Part shown: piece after piece, positions 34,341-42,581 of the stretch
How the letters are laid out: each line of letters starts with the position of its first letter
Position numbering within the stretch: position 1 is the stretch's first letter
DNA from: an uncultured Clostridia bacterium
Lineage (GTDB): Bacteria > Bacillota > Clostridia > Oscillospirales > CAG-272
DNA length: 64,000 nucleotides
Assembly (NCBI GenBank): GCA_944381075.1
Contig: CALWJT010000011.1
Location: 1-64,000, forward strand
Direction: 5' to 3'
Position numbers and translations under genes: made by a program
Notes under the pieces: model-generated
Told to the model about the DNA's origin: nothing
Seen by the model: only the letters and a program-made list of their open reading frames with translations
Database searches by the model: none

Positions 34341-35273
34341 CTATCCTCTCTCCCTTTTCCGCTTTGCAAGCCCCAGATATGCAGTCCCTACCGCATTATC
34401 GCTCGAAAGCGACGGTTCCGCAAACCAAACGTTGGAAAACGCCGCCGCTACCGCCGACCGTATCGCGGCGTTGCGCATGACGCCGCCGGCGTACAGGATC
34501 GGCAGGGCAGGATACTTTTCTCTTGCTGCCGCCGACATTTCAAGCACGGTCCGCTCGACAAAGCGCAGAGCAAACCGTGCGACATCGCACGCCGGCGCCC
34601 CCTCGCGAAAGAGCTTCTGCGCCATATTCTCCGCGCCGGAGAGATTGCAGCTAAATCCCCTGACACATACATGCACCCTCGGCATGGATGCCGATTCCGC
34701 CGCAAGGCGCTCCAGCGAACCGCCGCACGGGAACGAAAGCCCCAGCATCACGCCGACGCGGTCGATAAGCTGTCCAGCCGAAAGATCGAGCGTCGCGCCA
34801 AGAACGGACACGGCGAAGCCGAGCTCCCTGTCCGGCCGCACCAAAAGCAGCTCCGTCGTGCCTCCCGACAAGTGAAAGGCGAGAAATTCTTCCTCTCCGA
34901 TCTTTTCATCCCCGCAGGAATGGACGGCCGCCATCAGGTGTCCCGCCTGATGGGAAAAACGGTAGACCGGAACGTCCAGCGCTGCGGCGACGGATTCCGC
35001 AGCCGCCGCGCCGGCGAGGAAGCATGGCATATACGAGCCCTCCGCATCCCGCGGACGGGCACTGTATGCCACAGCATCCAGCCTCCCCATCGGGGAAAGC
35101 GAGCGCATAAGCGCCGGCAGGTCCACCGTATGCAGAAAAAGCGCGTCGCTCTGCCGGAGCCCGCGCTCTCCCTTGCCTACCGATAAAAGCTTCCGCTGCT
35201 GCCGGAAGCCCGACTCCTCTGCAAGCGCTACCGAGGTGGTATAGTTGCTTGTATCGATGCCAAGCACCCTCAT
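34341..35273 (-). CDS. TsaD/Kae1-like protein of peptidase M22 family
   Basis: 310 residues, shorter than TsaD (about 340). The ASKHA-type nucleotide motif GIDTSNYTTSVAL, metal site HQAGH, HLSGGTTELLLV and C-terminal SSDNAVGTA are all kept, so metal and nucleotide binding look intact. True TsaD makes the N6-threonylcarbamoyl group on tRNA; this shorter paralogue, found in Clostridia beside nusB and xseA, has no settled function. ATG overlaps the nusB stop by four bases. It could replace TsaD if no other copy exists in the genome, which the window cannot show. Confidence 0.82.
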   Translation of the reverse strand: MRVLGIDTSNYTTSVALAEESGFRQQRKLLSVGKGERGLRQSDALFLHTVDLPALMRSLSPMGRLDAVAYSARPRDAEGSYMPCFLAGAAAAESVAAALDVPVYRFSHQAGHLMAAVHSCGDEKIGEEEFLAFHLSGGTTELLLVRPDRELGFAVSVLGATLDLSAGQLIDRVGVMLGLSFPCGGSLERLAAESASMPRVHVCVRGFSCNLSGAENMAQKLFREGAPACDVARFALRFVERTVLEMSAAAREKYPALPILYAGGVMRNAAIRSAVAAAFSNVWFAEPSLSSDNAVGTAYLGLAKRKRERG

Positions 35274-35686
35274 GCCTTTGTTTCCCTTTCCCTGCTCGCA
35301 ATCGCATTGAGGATCCCATTGATGAAGGCCGGCGCGTCGTCGCCGTCATAGAGCTTCGCCAGCTCTACCGCCTCGTTGATGGCGACCGGCGTCGGGACCT
35401 CCGTAAACAGCAGCTCATAGGTACACAGCCGCAGAATGGCAAGAGATATATGTGCGATCCGGTCCAGACTCCAGCCCTTGGCGTATGCGGAGATCTTTTC
35501 GTCAATGGAGGCCTTGTGGCTCACGGCGCCGAGGAAAAGCTCCCTTGCGAAGTCGTTATACGGGAGCTCGCACTCCTCGCACGTCGCCGCAAAAAAGTCC
35601 TCCGCGGGCATTTCTAAATGAAAATCATAGCTGTAAAGCGTCTTTACCGCGCATTCTCTTGCGGCACGCCTTGAAATCGCTGCCAT
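35270..35686 (-). CDS. nusB: Transcription antitermination factor NusB
   Basis: 138 residues, all-helical NusB fold: RAARECAVKTLYSYDF at the start and ILRLCTYELLF, VAINEAVELAKLY in the second half. With NusE it binds boxA of rRNA operons. ATG 35686 with GGAAGGGAT before it; a longer frame upstream lacks a site. First gene of the nusB-M22-xseA-xseB-ispA operon. Confidence 0.94.
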   Translation of the reverse strand: MAAISRRAARECAVKTLYSYDFHLEMPAEDFFAATCEECELPYNDFARELFLGAVSHKASIDEKISAYAKGWSLDRIAHISLAILRLCTYELLFTEVPTPVAINEAVELAKLYDGDDAPAFINGILNAIASRERETKA

Positions 35687-35756
35687 ATATGATCCCTTCC
35701 GGCAAAAAGCAGATTTGCGCAGATCCATGCGCACTTAAGTCCTATATTGCAGATTC

Positions 35757-35785
35757 ATTATACCGCCAACACAGGAAAAAGTCAA
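35757..35785 (-). promoter_or_regulatory. Strong promoter of the nusB operon
   Basis: Minus strand TTGACT (35780-35785), 17 bases, TATAAT (35757-35762). Confidence 0.88.
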
Positions 35786-35805
35786 TATCTCTCACCTGCG
35801 CCGCC

Positions 35806-35834
35806 AAAAAAAGGACGCCGTCGGTACGGCGTCC
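35806..35834 (-). terminator. Rho-independent terminator after acpP
   Basis: 9-bp stem GGACGCCGT with its complement, 4-base loop, seven T on the minus strand. It separates acpP from the nusB operon. Confidence 0.9.
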
Positions 35835-35839
35835 CTCGG

Positions 35840-36070
35840 TTATTCCTGTTGATTGTTCTCGATATATCTTGCCACATCTCCGACGGTTTTGAATGTTGCG
35901 ATCACATCGTCCGGAACGACGACGCCGTACTCCTGCTCGATGGTCATCAGCATCTCCACCACGTCGAGAGAATCCGCACCCAGATCGTCGACGATGTTCG
36001 TCTCCTCCGTAATGCTGTTGATATCCACTCTCAGTTGTTTTGAAAGTATTTCCTTTACCGCCTCAAGCAT
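35840..36070 (-). CDS. acpP: Acyl carrier protein
   Basis: 76 acidic residues with the phosphopantetheine site GADSLDVVEMLM (Ser about 37). Carries fatty acyl chains in type II synthesis. The single-gene unit has its own promoter and terminator and is not inside a fab cluster here. AGGAGGGAA precedes the ATG. Confidence 0.96.
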   Translation of the reverse strand: MLEAVKEILSKQLRVDINSITEETNIVDDLGADSLDVVEMLMTIEQEYGVVVPDDVIATFKTVGDVARYIENNQQE

Positions 36071-36088
36071 GTTTGCCTTCCCTCCTAA

Positions 36089-36122
36089 TTCGTATCAAAT
36101 GGCTAACGCCATTATATACGAA
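36089..36122. promoter_or_regulatory. 34-bp nested palindrome at the acpP promoter
   Basis: Arms TTCGTAT (36089-36095) and ATACGAA (36116-36122) enclose a second arm pair ATGGC/GCCAT (36099-36103, 36108-36112) with a 4-base centre. It overlaps the -10 box of acpP, so as DNA it is a probable repressor site. It does not resemble the FapR consensus I know. Confidence 0.65.
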
Positions 36123-36139
36123 GCATTTTCGATTTTCAA
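36111..36139 (-). promoter_or_regulatory. Strong promoter of acpP
   Basis: Minus strand TTGAAA (36134-36139), 17 bases, TATAAT (36111-36116). Confidence 0.88.
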
Positions 36140-36191
36140 GTACTTCGCAAAAATATTTTTTGTTTTCGTATTTTTGCCTCCCCGGACTTTG

Positions 36192-36716
36192 TTATGCCTC
36201 AAAGGTCTCCTCCCGCCTTTCCGCGTTTTCCCGTGCCGTCTTTTGCAGGACGGCCAGCATTTCATCATTCGGCTGGAACACAACCTCCGCCATCTGTCCG
36301 TTGAATTCAAACAAATAGGAATACGCGTCCTTCGGGCGAAGGATCTGGCAGTAATTGTATCGGATTTTCACACGGCCGAATTTTTCGGCAAATTCCATTC
36401 TCTGCGCTTTCGTCTTCGGCGTCTTGACAACAGCAAGCGCGGTCGTCAGAGAAACGTTGCAGGCATACATCATCTGGCGTCCCGTTCGTTTCATGACAAT
36501 AAAATTTCCTTCTTCGTCAATGATGTAGGTAAACTCGGTAAATACATAGCGGAACAGCAGCTCAAAGCTCAAGACAAAGAAAAGCAGCGCGATGATCTCA
36601 TAGACCGCCTTATACGGCACGTCAAGAAAAACCGTGGCAATCAGGATACAGCCAAGAAGAACGCAGGCCAAGGATATCATTTTCGCAGTCCCGTTTTTTT
36701 TCGGCGTATATCTCAT
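36192..36716 (-). CDS. Two-helix membrane protein of unknown function
   Basis: 174 residues: a basic start, two membrane helices at about 14-33 and 37-57, then a 110-residue cytoplasmic domain with alternating beta pattern and a Glu/Arg-rich end. The layout resembles small PH-like or YcxB-like membrane proteins, but no family is certain. ATG 36716 has GGGAGG five bases ahead; longer frames upstream lack one. Encoded between acpP and the divergent small gene cluster. Confidence 0.7.
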   Translation of the reverse strand: MRYTPKKNGTAKMISLACVLLGCILIATVFLDVPYKAVYEIIALLFFVLSFELLFRYVFTEFTYIIDEEGNFIVMKRTGRQMMYACNVSLTTALAVVKTPKTKAQRMEFAEKFGRVKIRYNYCQILRPKDAYSYLFEFNGQMAEVVFQPNDEMLAVLQKTARENAERREETFEA

Positions 36717-36929
36717 AAATCCTCCCAATCTCAAAATATAGATAATAACAAGAATATTTCTGCCCGTCCGGTCGCGAAACGAAGCAGGATAAGTGGCAAA
36801 AGAAAAAAAGCCGGCATAGAATGTAGCATGATAAGCGACCATCCGAATCGCCGGACTCCTCCGGCAGGAGAATCTTCCGCCGATCATAAAAATTTATTGT
36901 TCTGCCGTTTCAACGGCAAGGAGGTAACG

Positions 36930-37184
36930 ATGGAAATCAATCAAAAAATGCTCGATTCCCTGCTTTCCCTCAGCGACGAGGAGCTGAGAAACAAAGCGCG
37001 CCTTATCGCTTCCGCGATCGGCTTCGATGAAAGGATCGCCGCCGCGCAGACGGCCGATATTTCCAAGATCCGGACCATGCTGAAGCGGGCAGGCCCGGAT
37101 GACATCAACCGGCTTATGGAAAACATTGGACGCGACAAGGCGGAAATCATTTTGAAAACGCTGGACGGAGGCGGTAAGGGATGA
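36930..37184 (+). CDS. Small helical protein of unknown function (cluster gene 1)
   Basis: 84 residues, all predicted helical, charged, ending in a Gly-rich tail. Starts MEINQKMLDSLLSLSDEEL with GGAGG before the ATG. No recognised domain. Its stop overlaps the next gene start by four bases. I believe similar small genes are found together in other Clostridia, but cannot verify that here. Confidence 0.72.
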   Translation: MEINQKMLDSLLSLSDEELRNKARLIASAIGFDERIAAAQTADISKIRTMLKRAGPDDINRLMENIGRDKAEIILKTLDGGGKG

Positions 37185-37573
37185 ATGGAGATTTCAGCTC
37201 CAAGCTCGACAAAATTCTTTCCAATCCGGCTATGATGGCACAGATCAAATCGCTTGCCGATACGATGACGGAAGCCGAAGAAGCGCCCGCCCCCTCTCCG
37301 GAAGCGGCGCCGGAGCCAGCAGAAACGCAGTCCTCTGCTCCAAGGGAAGAAGATCTGTCCGACCACCCGGCAGACGCCGGCGCGCCGTCCGAGGCGGCGC
37401 TGCCGGCCTCCCTTTCACCGGCTCCGGCGCTGGCCAGAAATCTGAAAAATACACGGGCACTGCTTTCGGCGCTCAAGCCGTACCTTGACGACAAGAGGAA
37501 AGAAAAGGTCGATAAAATGCTGAGCATGATGCGGCTTGCCGAAATGGCCGGCTATTTCAAAAATCTCATGTAA
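37181..37573 (+). CDS. Small protein with disordered Pro/Ala-rich middle (cluster gene 2)
   Basis: 130 residues: helix 1-28, a Pro/Ala/Glu-rich linker of about 60 residues that is surely disordered, and a C-terminal helical region (ALLSALKPYLDDKRKEKVDKM) that is probably the functional part. No family recognised. ATG overlaps the previous stop (ATGA), so the two are translated together. Confidence 0.7.
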   Translation: MNGDFSSKLDKILSNPAMMAQIKSLADTMTEAEEAPAPSPEAAPEPAETQSSAPREEDLSDHPADAGAPSEAALPASLSPAPALARNLKNTRALLSALKPYLDDKRKEKVDKMLSMMRLAEMAGYFKNLM

Positions 37574-37586
37574 GGGGGTGACAAAC

Positions 37587-37943
37587 ATTTACAGCCGAAG
37601 CTATGGTTCGATTGAATCCGACGCAAGGATAAGACCGAAAATCACGGTCCCGCCGGACTATCACGGAAGTATGTACGCACCGGAGAGAAAAGAGGAGCCT
37701 GCGCCGCCGCCTTCGGAAAAGCAGGAACCTGCGCCGTCAAGACGAGAACCGCCGGAAATGCCCGCGCAAAAGGCATCTTCCGAGCCAAAGCCGCAGGGAC
37801 TTCTCGGAGGACTCGGCGGGCTGCTTGAAAAAATATCCGCCGAGGACCTACTGATGTTCGGACTGCTCCTCGCCATGCTCTTCGGCGATTCCGGCGACAA
37901 TCTGGCTCTGCTTGCCGTGATTTTGGCCATTATTCTTACTTAA
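37587..37943 (+). CDS. Small protein with hydrophobic C-terminus; probable ATT start (cluster gene 3)
   Basis: 118 residues: about 60 polar, Pro/Glu-rich residues followed by GLLGGLGGLLEK and a hydrophobic end (LLMFGLLLAMLF, then LALLAVILAIILT) that may enter the membrane. The only good ribosome binding site is GGGGGTGA at 37574-37581; the ATT at 37587 lies five bases after it, while the in-frame GTG at 37578 lies inside it. I therefore prefer ATT, as for infC in E. coli. If GTG were used the protein would be three residues longer. Function unknown. Confidence 0.62.
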   Translation: MYSRSYGSIESDARIRPKITVPPDYHGSMYAPERKEEPAPPPSEKQEPAPSRREPPEMPAQKASSEPKPQGLLGGLGGLLEKISAEDLLMFGLLLAMLFGDSGDNLALLAVILAIILT

Positions 37944-37948
37944 ATCTC

Positions 37949-38716
37949 TTAATCGATCTGGAACATATAATCGCTGAACAAAAAATCCAAGTCCACGGAC
38001 TCCACATCGATTTTCCATATCAGACGGCCGCCGCGGAACCGTGAAAAGGAATCCAGCATGCCGGTGGATTTGGAAAATACGACGTTGTCTACCGTCGAAA
38101 TGGAAGGATATTCGATCGCGGCGCTGCAGACATCCCCCGTTTCCGAATATTCAAATATCTCGCATTCCGTATCGGCAAGGGCGCCAAAGTCCGGAAGCGG
38201 CGCTATTTTTTCAAAGGTATACCCGTCGGAAACGCTGTAATAGGTATTCGACGGTTCCGTAAAATCGATCACCTGGAGGCGAACGCCGTCACAGGTGACG
38301 ATCCATTCCGTCTCATTTTCGCTATTGTACCGGTGGATCTTATACTTATCCGCAAACCGCCAGATTTCGTAGGTCCCGGATACCGGCACCTCACCTTCCG
38401 CCGTTTCGTCGACGGATACCGACATTTTGATATAATAGCTGTCCCCATAGGGGATGTCGGCAAAGATCCTCTCAAAAACGGAGACTCCTCCCTCCAAAGC
38501 GGCAGCCTGCTGCTCGTTTGACGTATGCACCGGCAGGGGGAACTCCGTCTCTACAGAGGGATCCTGCGTTTCGTCAGGGACAGGGCCCGATAAGCTGACA
38601 ATGCCAAGCTTATCCATGGCAAACAGACAGAGCATGCAGACAAGCGAAAAGACAAGGAGCACAGACAGAACGGACAGCAGTGTCAGGATATTTTTGCCCG
38701 CTGTAATTTTTTTCAT
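37949..38716 (-). CDS. Membrane-anchored extracytoplasmic protein of unknown function
   Basis: 255 residues. Basic start, one membrane helix at about 12-36, then an exported beta-rich domain (LPLPV-type spacing, many Tyr/Ser) with no known family. The domain shape recalls outer-surface lipoprotein LolA/LppX-like folds in which a sheet is followed by IWKID-type strands, but this is a guess. Last gene of the trpS-glycosyltransferase unit. I choose ATG 38716 with GGGAGG seven bases ahead. Confidence 0.68.
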   Translation of the reverse strand: MKKITAGKNILTLLSVLSVLLVFSLVCMLCLFAMDKLGIVSLSGPVPDETQDPSVETEFPLPVHTSNEQQAAALEGGVSVFERIFADIPYGDSYYIKMSVSVDETAEGEVPVSGTYEIWRFADKYKIHRYNSENETEWIVTCDGVRLQVIDFTEPSNTYYSVSDGYTFEKIAPLPDFGALADTECEIFEYSETGDVCSAAIEYPSISTVDNVVFSKSTGMLDSFSRFRGGRLIWKIDVESVDLDFLFSDYMFQID

Positions 38717-38745
38717 GGCATCGCCTCCCATTTCCGGCCGCTGCG

Positions 38746-39846
38746 TCAGCTTGTCCGTTTGGCATCCTCGATCGGCGCCGTTTCCTTTGGCGGCTTCTTT
38801 TTTCGGTCAAAAAGCTGCTTCCAGTGCTTGAGGACCTCCAAAAATATAAGATCCAGCAGCACCAGCAAAACCGACAAAAGCTTATAGCGCATAAATAGAA
38901 TTGAAGCCACACAGAACATCGCGGAAGCACAGTAAATCGCAAGGACAGACCGTTTAGGCGAAAAGCCGTTGTCGATGAGCTTGTGATGCAGGTGAGAGCG
39001 GTCCGCCTTGAAGGGACTTTGTCCTTTCATCACCCTTCTGAAAAAGGCAACGATGGTATCCAAAAGAGGAAGCGCAAAGATGAGAGCCGGAACCACGATG
39101 GAGAAAAGCGCCTGCGCCTTGAACAGACCAAAGACAGAAATGCACGCCATAATATAGCCGATAAACATGGAGCCCGCGTCTCCCATAAAGATGACGGCAC
39201 GGTTCGCATTGTACGGCAAAAAGCCAAGCACGGCGCCGCAGAGCGCGGCGGAGGCCACGATACATACCGTATTCCCCATGATAACGGACGTGATGAGAAG
39301 TGCAAAGGACTCCAGCGCGGAGACCCCGCTCGCAAGGCCGTCAAGGCCATCGATCAAATTGACCGCGTTGATAATGAGGACCATCCAGAGAACGGTCACT
39401 GGAACGGAAAACGCGCCGAAAACGATGGTTTTATCAAAAATCGTGGTATATTCGATCGCGCCGCCGAAATACGCGGTAAAGGCGGAAACTGCAATTTGCA
39501 GCATCAGCTTGAGCAGCGCCGGCATATCGTACATATCGTCAAGAACACCCACAAAGCAGATGCTCATTCCGCCGACAATCATCACAGCGACGTTCTGTGG
39601 GATCGTCCCCAGCATCACAAGGGAAAAAAGGACCGTCGAGGCAAGAAAGCCCACAAGGATAGCCAGCCCTCCAAAGTACGGCACAGGCTCCTTGTGAAGC
39701 TTTCGCGCGCCGTCCGGACGGTCAAAGCATCCGCATTTGGCGGCAAGCTTGCCCGCAAGCGGCGTTGCCGCAAGCGATACAGCAAAAGCCGCGAGAATCG
39801 CAAGCAGGCAGAAAAGCGTTTCTGCCGAGAAAACAGAACTTAGCAT
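38746..39846 (-). CDS. Undecaprenyl-phosphate N-acetylhexosamine-1-phosphate transferase (WecA/TagO-like, MraY family)
   Basis: 366 residues, about eleven membrane helices. Diagnostic loops are seen: FDRPDGARKLHKEPVPYFGG in the first cytoplasmic loop, VGVLDD, NLIDGLDGLASG and HLHHKLIDNG (catalytic Asp and His). Starts teichoic acid or other wall-polymer synthesis by moving a sugar-1-phosphate from UDP-sugar onto undecaprenyl phosphate. It is not MraY itself, which has different signatures. A polar C-terminal tail of about 30 residues follows the last helix. 20 bases after trpS. Confidence 0.9.
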   Translation of the reverse strand: MLSSVFSAETLFCLLAILAAFAVSLAATPLAGKLAAKCGCFDRPDGARKLHKEPVPYFGGLAILVGFLASTVLFSLVMLGTIPQNVAVMIVGGMSICFVGVLDDMYDMPALLKLMLQIAVSAFTAYFGGAIEYTTIFDKTIVFGAFSVPVTVLWMVLIINAVNLIDGLDGLASGVSALESFALLITSVIMGNTVCIVASAALCGAVLGFLPYNANRAVIFMGDAGSMFIGYIMACISVFGLFKAQALFSIVVPALIFALPLLDTIVAFFRRVMKGQSPFKADRSHLHHKLIDNGFSPKRSVLAIYCASAMFCVASILFMRYKLLSVLLVLLDLIFLEVLKHWKQLFDRKKKPPKETAPIEDAKRTS

Positions 39847-39866
39847 AAATTTATTTTATCCCCAAA

Positions 39867-40886
39867 TCATACGGCAAGAAAACCGATTTTGCGGTACACC
39901 TTGGAAAGCGTGCGGCGGGCGATATACGATGCCTTTTCCGCGTTTTCGCGCAGAAGCCCCTCCAAATACGCGCGGTCGGCCATCAGTCTATGATATTCCG
40001 CCTGGATCGGCGCCAGTCCGTCGGCACAGGCCTCTCCTACGGCAAGCTTGAATTCGCCGTAGCCGCGGCCGTCGAATTCCCTTTCGATTTCCTCAAAGCT
40101 TTTTCCTGTAAAGCAGGAATAGATGGTCATCAGATTGTTGATCCCATCCTTGCCCTCGGCATACCGGACGGCGGTGCCGCTGTCGGTCACTGCTCTTTTG
40201 AATTTGCGCACGATGTCGTCCTTCGGATCCAGCATCAGGACGCACCCATTCGGGTTATCGTCGGATTTGCTCATTTTCTTGGAGGGATCGGCAAGCGAGC
40301 AGATCTTGGTCCCCGTCTGAGGCATATATCCCTCCGGAACCACAAAGGTCTCGCCATAGATCTGATTGAAGCGTTCCGCGATGTCGCGCGTGATTTCAAT
40401 GTGCTGCTTCTGATCGATGCCGACCGGAACGAGCGACGCCTGATACAGCAGGATATCCGCCGCCATCAAAGACGGGTAGGTGAAAAGTCCCGCATTGATA
40501 TTTTGTGCATTTTTTGCACTTTTATCCTTGAATTGCGTCATTCTGGAAAGCTCGCCGAACATGGTATAGCAGTCCAGCACCCAACCGAGCTGCGCGTGCG
40601 CCGGGACGTGGCTCTGCACAAACAGGAGACTCTTTTCCGGATCGATGCCGCAGGCCATGTAAACGGCGATCGTTTCCAGCGTCCTGCGGCGGAGGTCTGC
40701 CGGCACCTGACGCACGGTAATGGCATGCATGTCCATGACGCAGTAAAGAAAATTGTAGTCGTTATATAAATCGTTCTGAAGCGTCACCCAGTTGCGCAGA
40801 GCGCCGAGATAATTCCCGATCGTCAGATTTCCGCTGGGCTGTGCGCCGGAGAACGCTGTTTTTTTCTGTGCTGTAAATTCCATCAT
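39867..40886 (-). CDS. trpS: Tryptophan--tRNA ligase
   Basis: 339 residues, class I synthetase. HIGH-type motif is PSGNLTIGNYLGA (about 15-27), KMSKS motif KKMSKSDDN near residue 206. Charges tRNA-Trp. ATG 40886 with GAGGT ahead; the in-frame start 27 codons upstream lies in the promoter. The leader is under 70 bases, so no T-box controls this copy. Confidence 0.96.
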   Translation of the reverse strand: MMEFTAQKKTAFSGAQPSGNLTIGNYLGALRNWVTLQNDLYNDYNFLYCVMDMHAITVRQVPADLRRRTLETIAVYMACGIDPEKSLLFVQSHVPAHAQLGWVLDCYTMFGELSRMTQFKDKSAKNAQNINAGLFTYPSLMAADILLYQASLVPVGIDQKQHIEITRDIAERFNQIYGETFVVPEGYMPQTGTKICSLADPSKKMSKSDDNPNGCVLMLDPKDDIVRKFKRAVTDSGTAVRYAEGKDGINNLMTIYSCFTGKSFEEIEREFDGRGYGEFKLAVGEACADGLAPIQAEYHRLMADRAYLEGLLRENAEKASYIARRTLSKVYRKIGFLAV

Positions 40887-40949
40887 TTTTACCTCAAAAT
40901 ATTTTATTCCTTGCAAGCACCCAGGCTGTCCATGCGTATCTATACCATA

Positions 40950-40977
40950 ATCATACCACATTCTCATATTTTTTCAA
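40950..40977 (-). promoter_or_regulatory. Promoter of trpS
   Basis: Minus strand TTGAAA (40972-40977), 16 bases, TATGAT (40950-40955). Confidence 0.7.
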
Positions 40978-41091
40978 GTAGCAGAAGAAAAAAACAATCG
41001 ACAAAGCCGGAGGGAGCGGCACAATATGTGTCTTTTCCTTTTAACGGGAAGGAGCCGGGCGGGAGATAGGAAAATACCATAAATTTGCGTA

Positions 41092-41120
41092 TGGCTTTTT
41101 TCCGGTTTTGTGCTTATAAT
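41092..41120 (+). promoter_or_regulatory. Possible promoter of the MecA-like gene
   Basis: TATAAT (41115-41120) with TGCT before it; the -35 at 17 bases (TGGCTT) is weak. Leader of about 110 bases. Confidence 0.5.
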
Positions 41121-41237
41121 GTAATATAGCGCGTACGATGCCGAAAGAAAAGGGCATCCACCGGCCCATGGCCGATGGAAAGCGCCGGCGGGTTCTCTGT
41201 ACGTGAATATGAAAATACGGTTCGGATGGTGATAGTG

Positions 41238-41870
41238 TTGGAACTCAGTCTGATGGGACAGGATAAGCTAAGGGTGATCTTAACGCCGTTTGATATGATC
41301 AAATACGACCTTACATGCGACAAGATCGATTACGACAATACAGAAACGCGAAAAGCCGTCTGGAGCATACTCGACTATGCCAAGCACGAAACCGGCTTCG
41401 ACGCGGCAGCGGGACGCATCTACATCCAAGTATATCCGGAAAAAAACGGCGGCTGTGAAATCTACATAACCAAACTGCAAAAAAATGAACTCCCGTCCGC
41501 CGGCAACATGAACTATACAAACGAAAAAACGGCTGCCGTCGTCCCGAAGGAGGTGTCCGCCGTCTATCAGTTCGAGGACGCGGAAAATCTCATGCGGGTA
41601 TGCAAATTCCTCGCGAGGCGCGGCTACTCGGCAAAGAGCGGCGCTTTTGTCGAGGAGATCCCGCACAAAAAGCACCGCTATTTCCTCTTGATTTTTGAGA
41701 CCGTACCCACGTCACAGGGCAAAAAGGCAAGATACCTGCGGGAAAACCTTTTCATCGGGGAATTCGGAACCCGTATGGAAAATGAGAGCTCCATTCCGTA
41801 CCTGAAGGAACATTGCCGATGCTTCTGCGAGGAGGATGCCGTTCACATGCTTGCCGCGGTCGCAAAATAA
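41238..41870 (+). CDS. Adaptor protein MecA family
   Basis: About 210 residues. N-terminal MELSLMGQDKLRVILTPFDM and the middle IYIQVYPEKNGGCEIYITKL match MecA/YpbH proteins, which pick substrates for the ClpC ATPase; the C-terminal domain (from about 110) carries VYQFEDAENLMRVCKFL. The start is probably TTG 41238: GGATGGTGAT, a good ribosome binding site, lies five bases before it, and the first residues then match the family start. GTG 41235 is the alternative. Confidence 0.85.
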   Translation: MELSLMGQDKLRVILTPFDMIKYDLTCDKIDYDNTETRKAVWSILDYAKHETGFDAAAGRIYIQVYPEKNGGCEIYITKLQKNELPSAGNMNYTNEKTAAVVPKEVSAVYQFEDAENLMRVCKFLARRGYSAKSGAFVEEIPHKKHRYFLLIFETVPTSQGKKARYLRENLFIGEFGTRMENESSIPYLKEHCRCFCEEDAVHMLAAVAK

Positions 41871-41903
41871 ACAAAAAATTCCGTTGAAAAATCGAAAATA
41901 GAA

Positions 41904-41932
41904 TTGCAACCGGACGCCGTTTGTGGTACAAT
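41904..41932 (+). promoter_or_regulatory. Promoter of the uracil-DNA glycosylase-AEC unit
   Basis: TTGCAA (41904-41909), 17 bases, TACAAT (41927-41932). Confidence 0.7.
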
Positions 41933-42020
41933 AGCCGCAGACGGCGTCTTTCATTCGGAAAACGCCGGAGAGCGGCATTTTCTGCGTACTTCCCGCCCGC
42001 AGGCGGACAAGGGAGGACAT

Positions 42021-42581
42021 ATGGGGTTTCAAACACTTGAAGAAATCAAAGCGGCCTGTGAAGCATGCCGGGCTTGCGAGCTGCATAAAACCCGGACAAA
42101 CGTCGTGTTCGGTGTCGGCAATGCTTCGGCAAGCCTGATGTTCATCGGCGAAGCGCCCGGAAAAAACGAGGACGAAACGGGGATCCCGTTCGTGGGCGCG
42201 GCAGGGAAGCTCCTCGACAAATATCTCGACGCCGTCGGCATCGACCGCGGCGACGTCTATATCGCCAACATCCTAAAATGCCGGCCGCCGAACAACCGCG
42301 ATCCCCTGCCGGAGGAGGAGGACTGCTGCATCGGCTATCTGCGTGCGCAGGTCGAGGCGATTTCCCCGCGGGTCATCGTATGTCTCGGACGGATTGCCGC
42401 GATGCGGCTGATCAAGCCGGATTTCAAGATCACAGCGGAGCATGGAAAATGGTTCGATAAAAACGGGCTTTCCATCTGTGCGGTCTATCATCCGGCGGCC
42501 CTTCTGCGCGATCCGAAAAAGAAGGACGATATGCTGGGAGACATGATGGCGGTGAAGGAAAGGCTCGACGCGCTCTCATGA
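42021..42581 (+). CDS. Uracil-DNA glycosylase, family 4 (iron-sulfur type)
   Basis: 186 residues. Fe-S cysteines are in CEACRAC (with ELHKTRTNVVFG after it) and in CCIGYL/VIVCLG; uracil pocket motif GEAPGKNEDETGIPFVG and C-terminal YHPAALLRDP are intact. Removes uracil from DNA in base excision repair. ATG 42021 has GGGAGG ahead. Overlaps the AEC gene by four bases. Confidence 0.94.
   Translation: MGFQTLEEIKAACEACRACELHKTRTNVVFGVGNASASLMFIGEAPGKNEDETGIPFVGAAGKLLDKYLDAVGIDRGDVYIANILKCRPPNNRDPLPEEEDCCIGYLRAQVEAISPRVIVCLGRIAAMRLIKPDFKITAEHGKWFDKNGLSICAVYHPAALLRDPKKKDDMLGDMMAVKERLDALS

Noticed and set aside
40887..41000. T-box leader on trpS
   Set aside because: The leader is too short and has no AGGGUGG-like T-box bulge or specifier stem.
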